Source: JBBDIO01 sp040880365
GTDB lineage: Bacteria > Chloroflexota > Anaerolineae > Caldilineales > Caldilineaceae
DNA: 11,897 bases
NCBI GenBank assembly: GCA_040880365.1
Contig: JBBDIO010000272.1
Location: 1-11,897, forward strand
Direction of reading: 5' to 3'
In this document: piece by piece, positions 1 to 6,496 of the stretch
Layout of the letters: every line of letters starts with the position of its first letter
Numbering within the stretch: the stretch's first letter is position 1
The notes under the pieces: generated by a model
Database searches by the model: none
Seen by the model: the letters and a program-made list of their open reading frames with translations, nothing else
Told to the model about the DNA's origin: nothing
Program-made: the position numbers and the translations under genes

Positions 1-419
1 TGGGGCAGATAGAGAAGCGCAAAGGGGGCTATATCGCCCATGTGACCGGCAAGGGGGCCGCCGAGAGCCGCGAAGCGCCGCTAGGTAAAGAAGCATACGC
101 CGCTATCCAAAAGTGGCTTACGGCGCGTCCTGTGGCGTCGGGCTGGATATTCACCGGCTTCGGGGGCAGGGGAAGCCGTGACCCGCGTACAAACCACATT
201 CACCCGGTAAGCGCCTGGGAACTGGTGAAACGCTATGCTAAGGCTGTGGGGTTGGAATCCGTCAAGCCACACGACTTTCGCCGCTTCGTGGGCACCACCA
301 TAGCCAAGACTGACCCGCGCCAAGCCCAGAAGATTCTGGGGCATAAGGACATCAACACCACGTTCAAGCACTATGTGTTGGATGAACTGGAACCGGGGCT
401 AACCGATGGTTTGTTCTGA
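1..419 (+). CDS. Tyrosine recombinase (phage-type integrase), C-terminal catalytic part, 5' end outside window
   Basis: The frame is open from base 3 to the TGA at 417-419, giving about 138 residues of a protein that begins outside the window; the GTG at 42 is internal. Visible catalytic motifs are those of the tyrosine recombinase family: HDFRR (His at 270-272, Arg at 279-281), LGHKD (His at 342-344) and the Tyr of the FKHY motif at 372-374. The first catalytic Arg lies upstream of the window. Proteins of this family break and rejoin DNA through a 3'-phosphotyrosine to integrate, excise or resolve DNA. The tail after the Tyr is short (14 residues), as is usual. A tRNA cluster begins about 255 bases downstream, a common neighbourhood for integrative elements. 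Whether this is an integrase of a resident element, a relic, or a Xer-like enzyme cannot be decided from the C-terminus alone. Confidence 0.93.
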   Translation, partial: GQIEKRKGGYIAHVTGKGAAESREAPLGKEAYAAIQKWLTARPVASGWIFTGFGGRGSRDPRTNHIHPVSAWELVKRYAKAVGLESVKPHDFRRFVGTTIAKTDPRQAQKILGHKDINTTFKHYVLDELEPGLTDGLF

Positions 420-468
420 TTTGGTTTGCACCCTATTGACAACGTGTGTTATTCTCTGAAACAGAAAC

Positions 469-502
469 GCCCGCCCGCAGTCTTGGACCACTGCGAACGG
501 GC
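469..502 (+). other. Hairpin downstream of integrase
   Basis: GCCCG (469-473) pairs with CGGGC (498-502) and CGCAGT (476-481) pairs with ACTGCG (490-495), with a CC/AA internal loop and an 8-base apical loop. No T-run follows, so it is not a standard terminator. It may be part of a structured RNA or of a recombination site. It is the first of three palindromes between the integrase stop and the first tRNA. Confidence 0.6.
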
Positions 503-511
503 TGACCTAAA

Positions 512-530
512 CCGATGGGATTAGCATCGG
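512..530 (+). other. Small hairpin sharing a word with the downstream terminator
   Basis: CCGATG (512-517) pairs with CATCGG (525-530) across a 7-base loop. The left arm, extended to CCGATGGG (512-519), is identical to the right arm of the terminator at 589-596. It could therefore pair instead with that terminator's left arm, CCCATCGG at 572-579. The two folds would be mutually exclusive. Confidence 0.5.
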
Positions 531-571
531 CTAGGCTTTGGAAGATTGTACCACAGCCCAGCGGATATATG

Positions 572-605
572 CCCATCGGAGACCCAAGCCGATGGGTTGA
601 TTTTT
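572..605 (+). terminator. Rho-independent terminator
   Basis: CCCATCGG (572-579) and CCGATGGG (589-596) form a perfect 8-bp stem around a 9-base loop, followed at once by a T-rich tract (TTGATTTTT, 597-605). This fits an intrinsic terminator on the + strand. It would end transcription from the integrase before the tRNA cluster, or act as the termination arm of an attenuator (see findings). Confidence 0.7.
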
Positions 606-674
606 CACATCGGCGCAAGACACAGCGTTTGGCGAAAAAACCGTTGGCACCGTGGCAGTTTTCCAGACATTCAT

Positions 675-751
<77 letters not shown>

Positions 752-808
752 CAAAAGACCGGCGCACCGTGCTTGTGGCATCTTGCCCCAGCACAGATGC
801 GCCGATTT

Positions 809-879
809 GCGGGTATAGCTTAATGGTAAAGCTCCTGCCTTCCAAGCAGGTTACGCGGGTTCGATTCCCGCTACCCGCT
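809..879 (+). tRNA. tRNA-Gly (anticodon UCC)
   Basis: The acceptor GCGGGTA/TACCCGC has 7 pairs. The D arm is GCTT/AAGC, and the anticodon stem CCTGC/GCAGG encloses loop CTTCCAA with anticodon TCC. The T arm is GCGGG-TTCGATT-CCCGC. The discriminator is T and the bases after it are CAC, so CCA is not encoded, unlike the tRNA-Pro upstream. It lies 57 bases after tRNA-Pro. Confidence 0.96.
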
Positions 880-903
880 CACCCACGCATTTTTCCCACA
901 CCC

Positions 904-979
<76 letters not shown>

Positions 980-1106
980 GCGCTATCCCTGATGCAGCCA
1001 ACTTCACGCATTTTTTAATTCCACTGCCACGCCGCAGAACTGTCGGCGCGCTACGAACAGATTTATCAACCACATCTGCGCGCTTCTGTGAAAATAACAT
1101 TCTAGC

Positions 1107-2024
1107 TCACCAGCGCGCGGGAGCACCGTAGGGATTCGGCCCCGGGGTGCCGGGCAGGAACGCCAGCTCGAAGAGCACCCACAGGTTCACAAAGGGAATC
1201 AGGCCCAGCAAGACCCACCACGCCGATTTGTTGCGGTCGTGATAGCGTTTGGCGCCGACGGCAATGCCCATCCAAAAACTGAGCAGCGTAAGCGGCATCC
1301 CCACGCACGATGCGACACTGGGATCATCCGACGTTTGCGCGGCTGTGTCGGTCGCCGTGTCAGTCCCTGTGTCGGTCGTCTGGGCAGTTGCCGCGGCCTG
1401 GGCATCGGTGGGGCCAATCACGGCAATCGCCACGGCCATCAGCACCAGCACAGCCACCAGGCCCACCACAAACTGCCCGCGCGACATGCGTCCCTGCACG
1501 CTGAAGAAAAGCCACAGCCAGCCCGATTTGGCCGGCGCATCCGATACAGAATCGGGCGCAGAAGTCGCCCCGCGCGCAGACGCGCCCGGTGTGGGGCGCG
1601 TCAGGCTGGGACGGCGCGGACGGTTGCCCGGCGCGGGCTGCGCGATGTTGAGCGCGCCACGCAGTTCGCCAATGTGATCTTCCAGTTCCTGCGCCTCGGC
1701 ATAGAGTTCCGCCAGATAGAGGCTGGTTTCCGCGGTCTGCGGCTCGCGCTCGAACAGGCGAATTTCGCTGCGAATGTGGGCCAGCTGCGAACGCAGCGCG
1801 GAAACCTCCTGCGTCAGTTGCAGACGCCGCAACTCCACCTGGGTGGCCGAGGCGCTATCCTGCACCACATTTGTAATGCGTTCGGCAATGTCCAGATTGA
1901 TTGTGTCCGCATCGCGTTGAATGCTTAGCGGCGTAGAGCAAAACGGACAGTACATCTGCCCAACCTGGGGCGGCACAGTGATGGGGGCGGAACACGAAGG
2001 ACACACATTGGCATGAATCGGCAT
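1107..2024 (-). CDS. Zinc-ribbon, coiled-coil, DUF805 membrane protein (305 aa)
   Basis: The N-terminus carries a CxxC...CxxC zinc ribbon (C8, C11, C26, C29). A heptad-rich, probably coiled-coil segment (about residues 60-127) and a Pro/Arg/Ser-rich linker (128-168) follow. A DUF805 domain starts with GRMSRGQF (178-185) and continues with the conserved RYHDRNKSAWW (260-270) and a PNPYG tail. Three hydrophobic helices are visible (about 184-203, 241-257, 268-288). The first two are separated by an unusual Thr/Asp/Ala-rich insert (about 207-235, repeated TDT units). The ATG at 2024 is preceded by GGAG at a good distance. DUF805 proteins are small inner-membrane proteins of unknown function; here the family is extended by a soluble cytosolic sensor-like head. 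It lies 148 bases downstream of the enolase-superfamily gene and need not be co-transcribed. No function is assigned. Confidence 0.88.
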   Translation of the reverse strand: MPIHANVCPSCSAPITVPPQVGQMYCPFCSTPLSIQRDADTINLDIAERITNVVQDSASATQVELRRLQLTQEVSALRSQLAHIRSEIRLFEREPQTAETSLYLAELYAEAQELEDHIGELRGALNIAQPAPGNRPRRPSLTRPTPGASARGATSAPDSVSDAPAKSGWLWLFFSVQGRMSRGQFVVGLVAVLVLMAVAIAVIGPTDAQAAATAQTTDTGTDTATDTAAQTSDDPSVASCVGMPLTLLSFWMGIAVGAKRYHDRNKSAWWVLLGLIPFVNLWVLFELAFLPGTPGPNPYGAPARW

Positions 2025-2172
2025 TGCTCACTCCAAAATGGGGGTGCTTGCGGTACCCGGAGGGCTGTAAGTAAGTTCATCCATTTAACCCCAACTCAAG
2101 ATGATCCTCAAATCGGATTCCTCGCCAACGCGCGCCGGCGTGCCCCGGTCCCGCACACGGCCCGCGGCGCCA

Positions 2173-3333
2173 TCAGGCCGTGGACACCCGGTTTTCCTCA
2201 ATATAGTCCCACACAATCTCATAGCCCATGCCCGGCCCCTGGGGCAGATGCACATAGCCGTCGCTGTCCATCGGGTCGCCCAGCGCAGCCAGATAGGGCG
2301 GCGGCGTCTCATAGTCCAGCCCCGGCGCGAGCAGCCCGCGCTCGTAATATTCGCACACATCCTCGCTGGTCGAACCCAGGATTTGCAGATTGGCAAAGCC
2401 GCTCATATGCACTTCGCACTTCACGCCAAACGCCTCGCAGATGCCCGCCATCTTCTTCAGACCCGTCACCCCGCCGCGCAGCACGTCCATGCGGCTCATA
2501 TCCGCCGCGCCGCGCCGAATCCACTCAGCCCGCGTATAGATGCTGCCCGCGGCAATTTCGGGCGACAAAATGGGAATATCCAGCTCCCGGCTCAGCTTTT
2601 CATACGAAGCGACCCGATATTCGGGCATGGGGTGCTCGAACCAATAGAAATCCAGATCCTCCAGCACCCGCCCCACCCGATAGGCTTCTTCGTAGGTGCG
2701 ATAGGTTCCCCACGGGTCAAAGCTCAACACCATCTCGTGCCCCACCGCCTCGCGGATGGCATAGCAGACCTCAATGTCCTGTTCAATATGCGAAGGCCGC
2801 CCCGGATCGGGCTGGCGCGTCACGGGATCCCAGAAATAGTAGGGGTGAATCTTGTAATGCGTATAGCCCTGGCGTTGGCAATCCAGCGCGTGCTGGGCAT
2901 ATTCTTCGGGCGTGCCCATGTTGGGATAGGTGCTGGCATAGGCTTTCACCTTTTCGCGACAGCCGCCCAGCAGCTTGTAGAGCGGCACGCCAAAGGCCCG
3001 CGCCTGGAGATCCCACAACGCCATATCCACCACGCTGAGCAGGTTTTCTTCCATGTTGGCGACCCACATCCAATGCCAGAATTTTTCCCGGTCGAACGGG
3101 TCCTGGCCCACCAGCATATTTTTCAACCGATTCTGCATCGCGGCCTGCTGATCGTGGGTCAGTCCATCGGCGTCGCCGTGTCCATGCCCGCCAAAATAAT
3201 AGCCTTCGGCCCCTTCATCGGTAATGATTTTGGTGAGCGTCTGCACTGCCTCCACTTCGGGCAGCAGTTCGGCATTGCGAAAGCCCTGCCGCTTCACGCG
3301 AAAGGGAATGACCTGCAAATCGACAATTTTCAT
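2173..3333 (-). CDS. Enolase-superfamily protein, mandelate racemase/muconate lactonizing type (386 aa)
   Basis: This is a full-length member with an N-terminal capping domain (about 1-125) and a C-terminal barrel. The signature VDMALWDLQARAFGVPLYK is at 103-121. Putative active-site residues are K161 and H163 (a KxH motif on strand 2), the metal ligands D206 (SFDPWG), E233 (WFEHP) and E259 (SPEI), and the D283/H309 pair that resembles the His-Asp dyad of the mandelate racemase subgroup. Such enzymes abstract the proton alpha to a carboxylate, and many dehydrate sugar acids to 2-keto-3-deoxy acids. The ATG at 3333 is preferred because GGAG lies just upstream and the protein then begins MKIVDLQVIPFR, as family members do. 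The frame continues 47 residues further upstream with non-family sequence. A DapA/NanA-family lyase 115 bases upstream supports acid-sugar degradation; the exact substrate cannot be read. Confidence 0.92.
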   Translation of the reverse strand: MKIVDLQVIPFRVKRQGFRNAELLPEVEAVQTLTKIITDEGAEGYYFGGHGHGDADGLTHDQQAAMQNRLKNMLVGQDPFDREKFWHWMWVANMEENLLSVVDMALWDLQARAFGVPLYKLLGGCREKVKAYASTYPNMGTPEEYAQHALDCQRQGYTHYKIHPYYFWDPVTRQPDPGRPSHIEQDIEVCYAIREAVGHEMVLSFDPWGTYRTYEEAYRVGRVLEDLDFYWFEHPMPEYRVASYEKLSRELDIPILSPEIAAGSIYTRAEWIRRGAADMSRMDVLRGGVTGLKKMAGICEAFGVKCEVHMSGFANLQILGSTSEDVCEYYERGLLAPGLDYETPPPYLAALGDPMDSDGYVHLPQGPGMGYEIVWDYIEENRVSTA

Positions 3334-3395
3334 GGTTGCTCCAGTTCTGGGTAAGTTGTGTGTAGGGAAGCCGGTCTTAAATAACTTGAGATAAA

Positions 3396-3431
3396 TGACG
3401 GCGAGATAGCTGGTGTGATAACTGGTGGGAT
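3396..3431. repeat. 12-bp imperfect tandem repeat between lyase and enolase-superfamily genes
   Basis: There are three units: TGACGGCGAGAT (3396-3407), AGCTGGTGTGAT (3408-3419) and AACTGGTGGGAT (3420-3431). The last two agree at 10 of 12 positions and the first is more diverged. The array lies in the 115-base gap downstream of the lyase stop and 63 bases before the next ATG. Confidence 0.55.
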
Positions 3432-3448
3432 AGCCGGGAAGTGGGCGT

Positions 3449-4354
3449 CTACCCGCTTTTCCCGGTTGCGCCATACAGCGCGTCGATCACCTGATCCAGC
3501 TCGCGCACAGTCCATTCATCTACCGGCGGCGCGGGGCTGCGCACCGTGTTGGACTGGATGACACCCCGGCGGCGCAACAGTTCTTTGTGCACAGCATAGA
3601 AGATGCCCGACCCCTGGCTCGCCAGGCGGTTGATGGGCGCAATCTCCGCATCAAAACGCGCGCGGGCTGCGGCTTCATCGCCCGCGTGGAAGAGATCCCA
3701 CACGGCCACAAAGGCTTCGGGCTGGCTACAGAAGGGCATCGTACCGCGCCCGCCCCGGCGCATCTCCTCAATGAAATAGCCGCCGCCCGCGCCGCCAAAA
3801 ACCACCAACTGGTCGCCCGCATGTTCGACCATCGCCGCGACCTTGCCCGCCACCGGCAGACTTTCCACCTTGATATAGTTCACATGCTCACACGTTTCGG
3901 CGATAGTACGCGCCAACCCATGCCCAATCGTCGCGGTGGGCACATCCTGCAAGAAAATCGGGATATTCACCGCGTCGGAAATCGCCCGATAATAGGCGAG
4001 CACCTCGTCTGGTCCGACAGGCATGAACGAAGGGGGGATGACCATGAGCGCGTCGGCGCCGTTGTCCTGGGCCGTCTTGCTATAGAAAACGGCCAAATCG
4101 GTGCCCGGCGCACCACTGTTGATGACCACGGGCACGCGCGCGTTGGCCTGATCCACCACGATGCGTGTCACCTGATCGCGTTCGGCCTCTGCCAGCTTGA
4201 AAATCTCGCTGCCCAACGCCACCCCCAGCCCATGCACGCCCGCCTCGATGTTGAACTCTACCAGACGGCGCAGACTCTCTTCGTCGATTCTGCCCTGCGC
4301 GTCGAACGGGGTGACAAGGATGGGAAATACACCCGCCATTGTTTGGGAACCCAT
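3449..4354 (-). CDS. DapA/NanA-family (class I aldolase-fold) lyase or dehydratase (301 aa)
   Basis: Length and motifs fit the dihydrodipicolinate synthase/N-acetylneuraminate lyase superfamily. There is an N-terminal PILVTPFDAQGRID, a GSE at 48-50 where the family has its GTTGE-like loop, and the Schiff-base lysine K162 in YIKVES. A glycine-rich GGAGGG (187-192) is followed by GGRGTMPF (201-208). The usual catalytic Tyr of the YN-P motif is absent: the aligned segment reads LQDVP, with Q136-D137 in place of Tyr-Asn. That makes a true DapA unlikely and suggests an aldolase or dehydratase for a 2-keto-3-deoxy sugar acid. The start at 4354 is supported by GGAAGGA six bases upstream. The enolase-superfamily gene follows on the same strand after 115 bases, probably forming a two-step pathway. 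Substrate and stereochemistry are unknown. Confidence 0.9.
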   Translation of the reverse strand: MGSQTMAGVFPILVTPFDAQGRIDEESLRRLVEFNIEAGVHGLGVALGSEIFKLAEAERDQVTRIVVDQANARVPVVINSGAPGTDLAVFYSKTAQDNGADALMVIPPSFMPVGPDEVLAYYRAISDAVNIPIFLQDVPTATIGHGLARTIAETCEHVNYIKVESLPVAGKVAAMVEHAGDQLVVFGGAGGGYFIEEMRRGGRGTMPFCSQPEAFVAVWDLFHAGDEAAARARFDAEIAPINRLASQGSGIFYAVHKELLRRRGVIQSNTVRSPAPPVDEWTVRELDQVIDALYGATGKSG

Positions 4355-4369
4355 ACATTTTCCTTCCAG

Positions 4370-4403
4370 TTTGGTGAATTGGCCGGTTTGGTGAATTGGA
4401 AAC
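4370..4403. repeat. 17-bp tandem duplication upstream of lyase ribosome binding site
   Basis: TTTGGTGAATTGGCCGG (4370-4386) is followed by TTTGGTGAATTGGAAAC (4387-4403); the first 13 bases are identical. Read on the - strand, the duplication ends a few bases before the GGAAGGA ribosome binding site of the lyase gene. It therefore sits in that gene's leader or promoter-proximal region. Confidence 0.75.
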
Positions 4404-4462
4404 TCGGCATATGGTTCAGGATACCTGTTGCCGGACGTTTGGGCAAAGACGACCAGTGCACC

Positions 4463-4513
4463 AGTGTGTTCAATAGTGTCCGTTCAACAGTGTCTGTTCC
4501 AGGGTGTCTGTTC
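4463..4513. repeat. 14-bp tandem repeat running into the assembly gap
   Basis: Units are AGTGTGTTCAAT (4463-4474, 2 bases short), AGTGTCCGTTCAAC (4475-4488), AGTGTCTGTTCCAG (4489-4502) and GGTGTCTGTTC (4503-4513), where the N run begins. The core is RGTGTCYGTTC. The array probably continues into the gap. Confidence 0.75.
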
Positions 4514-4613
4514 NNNNNNNNNNNNNNNNNNNNNNNNNNNNNNNNNNNNNNNNNNNNNNNNNNNNNNNNNNNNNNNNNNNNNNNNNNNNNNNNNNNNNNN
4601 NNNNNNNNNNNNN
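4514..4613. other. Assembly gap (100 N)
   Basis: Exactly 100 undetermined bases, a round number typical of a scaffolding placeholder of unknown true length. The left flank is a tandem repeat, a likely cause of the break. Confidence 0.95.
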
Positions 4614-4703
4614 GGAACGACGTTTCAAACTGGTGGGTGAACAGGAAGCCTGGATCGACGAGTGGTAGAGCGAGGAAAAGCAAAGCAATGCGGGTTCAAT
4701 AAC

Positions 4704-4741
4704 ACGAGGACACAACTACGAGGACACAACCACGAAGACTT
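4704..4741. repeat. 14-bp tandem repeat right of the gap
   Basis: ACGAGGACACAACT (4704-4717) and ACGAGGACACAACC (4718-4731) differ at one position. A decayed partial third copy begins ACGAAGACTT at 4732. The sequence is unrelated to the repeat left of the gap but has the same 14-bp period. Confidence 0.75.
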
Positions 4742-4793
4742 GTGCGCGGAGGGCAGGAGCTACGTCGCCGCCCACCCTCCGCAGATCACAAAT

Positions 4794-6335
4794 TTATTCC
4801 AGCACAACCTGATAGACTGTGCCGTTGCTCAAACCAGTGGCATATAGCTCCCCGGCTTCATCCTCGCCAAACGAACTGAGCTGGATGTCGGCGGCCAGGG
4901 CATGATAGCTGGTCCAGCTCTCTGCACTGCCCTCCACGCTGCCCTCTTCGGCAGGCACGCCCACCCACACATTCCCACTGCAATAGTCGCCAAACACATA
5001 GGCCCCCTGCAAATCGGCAAACTGTGCGCCCCGATAGAGATAGCCGCCGGTGATGGAACAATCACCCTGCCCGTGGGCATATTCGAGCACAGGCAGATCC
5101 AGACCGGTGGGATCACAGTTGTTGGGGTCCGCATAGCAGCGCGAGCCTTCGAGGATCGGCCAACCGTAGTTGATGCCTCCGGCATGGCCTGCGGGCGTGA
5201 AGTGCACTGCTTCAATCGCGTTTTGCCCCACATCGGCAATCCACAGATCGCCGGTTGTGCGGTCGAAACTATAGCGCCAGGGATTGCGCAGACCGATGGC
5301 CCAGATTTCGTCGCGCACATCCTGGCCGTTCCAATCCGCCTCGACCCACGGATTATCGGCGGGAATCACATAGGGCACGCTGGGATCGCTGGTCACATCC
5401 AGCCGCAACATCTTGCCCAACAGGGTCGCCGCGTTCTGGCCGTTGCCGAACCGATCCCCCGATCCCCCGCCGTCGCCTGTCCCAATCCAGAGATAGCCAT
5501 CCGGCCCAAACGCCAGCCCACCGCCATTGTGATTGGCCGCGGGCTGCTCGATCTGCAACACCGTAAATTCGGTGGCAGCGTCTACCTGATTGGGGCTTGC
5601 CGGGTCAACCTGGAAGCGAGACACCACAGTATTGCCTGCGCTATCCGTATAATCGACGAAGAAAAAACCAGTTTCGGTAAAGTTTGGCGCAAAGGCAAGC
5701 CCAAGCAGACCTTGCTCGAAGCCCGAACTACCGACCCGGTCGCGAATGTCCAGGAAAGGCGCATCCTGGCGCCCACCGTCTTGCAAAATCTGGATGACGC
5801 CGCCCTTTTCAACGATGAAAAGTCGCCCGCTACCGTCGCCGGCATGGCCCGCATAGAGAGGCTGCGCGAAACCATCCGCGACCGGCATCAGGGCCAGCGT
5901 GTGGCTATCGGGCGTATATTGAGGCTGCGCCGGCGCAGCGGGCGCGCTTTCGGTCACAGGCTCCGCAGAAGGTTCCAAAGTAGCTTCCGCAGAAGGTTCC
6001 GCAGTGGGCACCACTACGACTTCGGCCTCATCATCTGTCTGGTCAGCGTCTGTCTGGTCCGCGTCTGTCTGGTCAGCGTCTGTCTGGTCAGCGTCTGTCT
6101 GGTCAGCGGGTTCATCTGTTGCGGGTTCATCTGTTGCGGGTTCGTCTGTTGCGGGTTCGTCCGTGACGGCATCGGTTGCAGGTGAGGCGTCTGTGGGCGC
6201 GGGTGCGGCGGGTTGTCCAGAGCCGGCATCGCCACACGCGGCGAGCACAAACAACGCGATCACAAGGTAACTCACGATCCAATAGGCGGGAACCCAACGC
6301 GCGTCGTGCCGCCGATGATTTGAAAATCTGTACAT
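4794..6335 (-). CDS. PQQ-dependent glucose/sorbosone dehydrogenase-like lipoprotein (513 aa)
   Basis: The N-terminus has a basic start, a hydrophobic segment (about 18-32) and a lipobox LAAC with C34, so the product is probably a lipid-anchored exported protein. A low-complexity acidic linker (about 35-140) follows, with TDEPA units and then DQTDA units. Residues 145-513 form a six-bladed propeller of the soluble quinoprotein glucose dehydrogenase/HHIP class. Visible motifs are the early GRLFIVEKGG, NHNGGGLAFGPDG (H269 matching the proposed catalytic His), GTGDGG, GLRNPWRYSFD (348-358) and ADVGQN. Cysteines at 400, 407, 426 and 452 could form disulfides. Enzymes of this class oxidise sugars using PQQ and calcium; whether this one is active is unknown. 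The ATG at 6335 is chosen because it gives a proper signal peptide; the frame stays open 75 more residues with repeat-like, non-family sequence. The ribosome binding site is weak. Confidence 0.9.
   Translation of the reverse strand: MYRFSNHRRHDARWVPAYWIVSYLVIALFVLAACGDAGSGQPAAPAPTDASPATDAVTDEPATDEPATDEPATDEPADQTDADQTDADQTDADQTDADQTDDEAEVVVVPTAEPSAEATLEPSAEPVTESAPAAPAQPQYTPDSHTLALMPVADGFAQPLYAGHAGDGSGRLFIVEKGGVIQILQDGGRQDAPFLDIRDRVGSSGFEQGLLGLAFAPNFTETGFFFVDYTDSAGNTVVSRFQVDPASPNQVDAATEFTVLQIEQPAANHNGGGLAFGPDGYLWIGTGDGGGSGDRFGNGQNAATLLGKMLRLDVTSDPSVPYVIPADNPWVEADWNGQDVRDEIWAIGLRNPWRYSFDRTTGDLWIADVGQNAIEAVHFTPAGHAGGINYGWPILEGSRCYADPNNCDPTGLDLPVLEYAHGQGDCSITGGYLYRGAQFADLQGAYVFGDYCSGNVWVGVPAEEGSVEGSAESWTSYHALAADIQLSSFGEDEAGELYATGLSNGTVYQVVLE
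6034..6168 (-). repeat. Two adjacent 15-bp coding tandem repeats (DQTDA x5, TDEPA x4)
   Basis: Five 15-bp units (6034-6108, consensus TCTGTCTGGTCAGCG on +) encode DQTDA/DQTDD. They abut four 15-bp units (6109-6168, consensus GGTTCATCTGTTGCG on +) that encode TDEPA. Units are nearly identical at DNA level, which indicates recent expansion rather than selection on protein alone. They form the flexible acidic linker between the lipid anchor and the propeller. Confidence 0.9.
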
Positions 6336-6371
6336 TTGAGGTACATTGCCTTTCTGAATTCTATGGGTCCC

Positions 6372-6414
6372 ACGCGCCGCTGCCGGTTGCGTAATCTGAC
6401 CGGCAGCGGCGCGT
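6372..6414 (-). promoter_or_regulatory. Perfect 16-bp inverted repeat in presumed leader of sugar dehydrogenase gene
   Basis: ACGCGCCGCTGCCGGT (6372-6387) and ACCGGCAGCGGCGCGT (6399-6414) are exact reverse complements separated by 11 bases. Its near edge is 36 bases upstream of the ATG at 6335. There is no T-run on either side. It may be an mRNA leader hairpin affecting stability or translation, or an operator palindrome. Confidence 0.75.
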
Positions 6415-6496
6415 CTTGCTGGGCAAAACCGGGGCAGCCAGGGGTAAGAAGGACCGCCACAGGCATACTCATGCATGTGATATTGGGACGCTTGCC

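Larger units (their letters stand above)
4355..4793. other. Repeat-rich intergenic region interrupted by an assembly gap
   Basis: There is no supportable gene here. The region lies upstream of the - strand lyase and downstream of the - strand sugar dehydrogenase, so it should hold the lyase promoter and the dehydrogenase terminator. Neither can be assigned confidently. It contains three separate short tandem repeats (4370-4403, 4463-4513, 4704-4741) and 100 undetermined bases. Confidence 0.6.

Noticed and set aside
436..441. TTGACA resembling a -35 box
   Set aside because: No -10-like hexamer occurs 16-18 bases downstream (459-464 is AAACAG).
469..605. Integron attC or CRISPR interpretation of the hairpin cluster
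   Set aside because: The recombinase shows no visible IntI-specific feature, there are no attC R-box consensus sites, and there are no regularly spaced repeats with spacers.
645..655. T-box-like word TGGCACCGTGG
   Set aside because: It is close to the T-box consensus TGGNACCGCG, but it lies after the terminator, shows no specifier stem, and no synthetase or amino-acid gene follows.
1046..1083. GCGCGC...AGAT/ATCT...GCGCGC imperfect hairpin as terminator of the DUF805 gene
   Set aside because: The arms are unevenly spaced (7 extra bases on one side) and no T-run follows on the - strand.
2101..3354. 417-aa open frame on + strand
   Set aside because: It is antisense to the enolase-superfamily gene, whose motifs are intact; His/Pro/Ala-rich translation is typical of a shadow frame.
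3334..3474. 47-residue N-terminal extension of the enolase-superfamily protein
   Set aside because: It overlaps the end of the lyase gene and the 12-bp repeat, and the ATG at 3333 has a good ribosome binding site and a family-like N-terminus.
4902..6185. 427-aa open frame on + strand
   Set aside because: It is antisense to the sugar dehydrogenase and its repeats; no recognisable domain.
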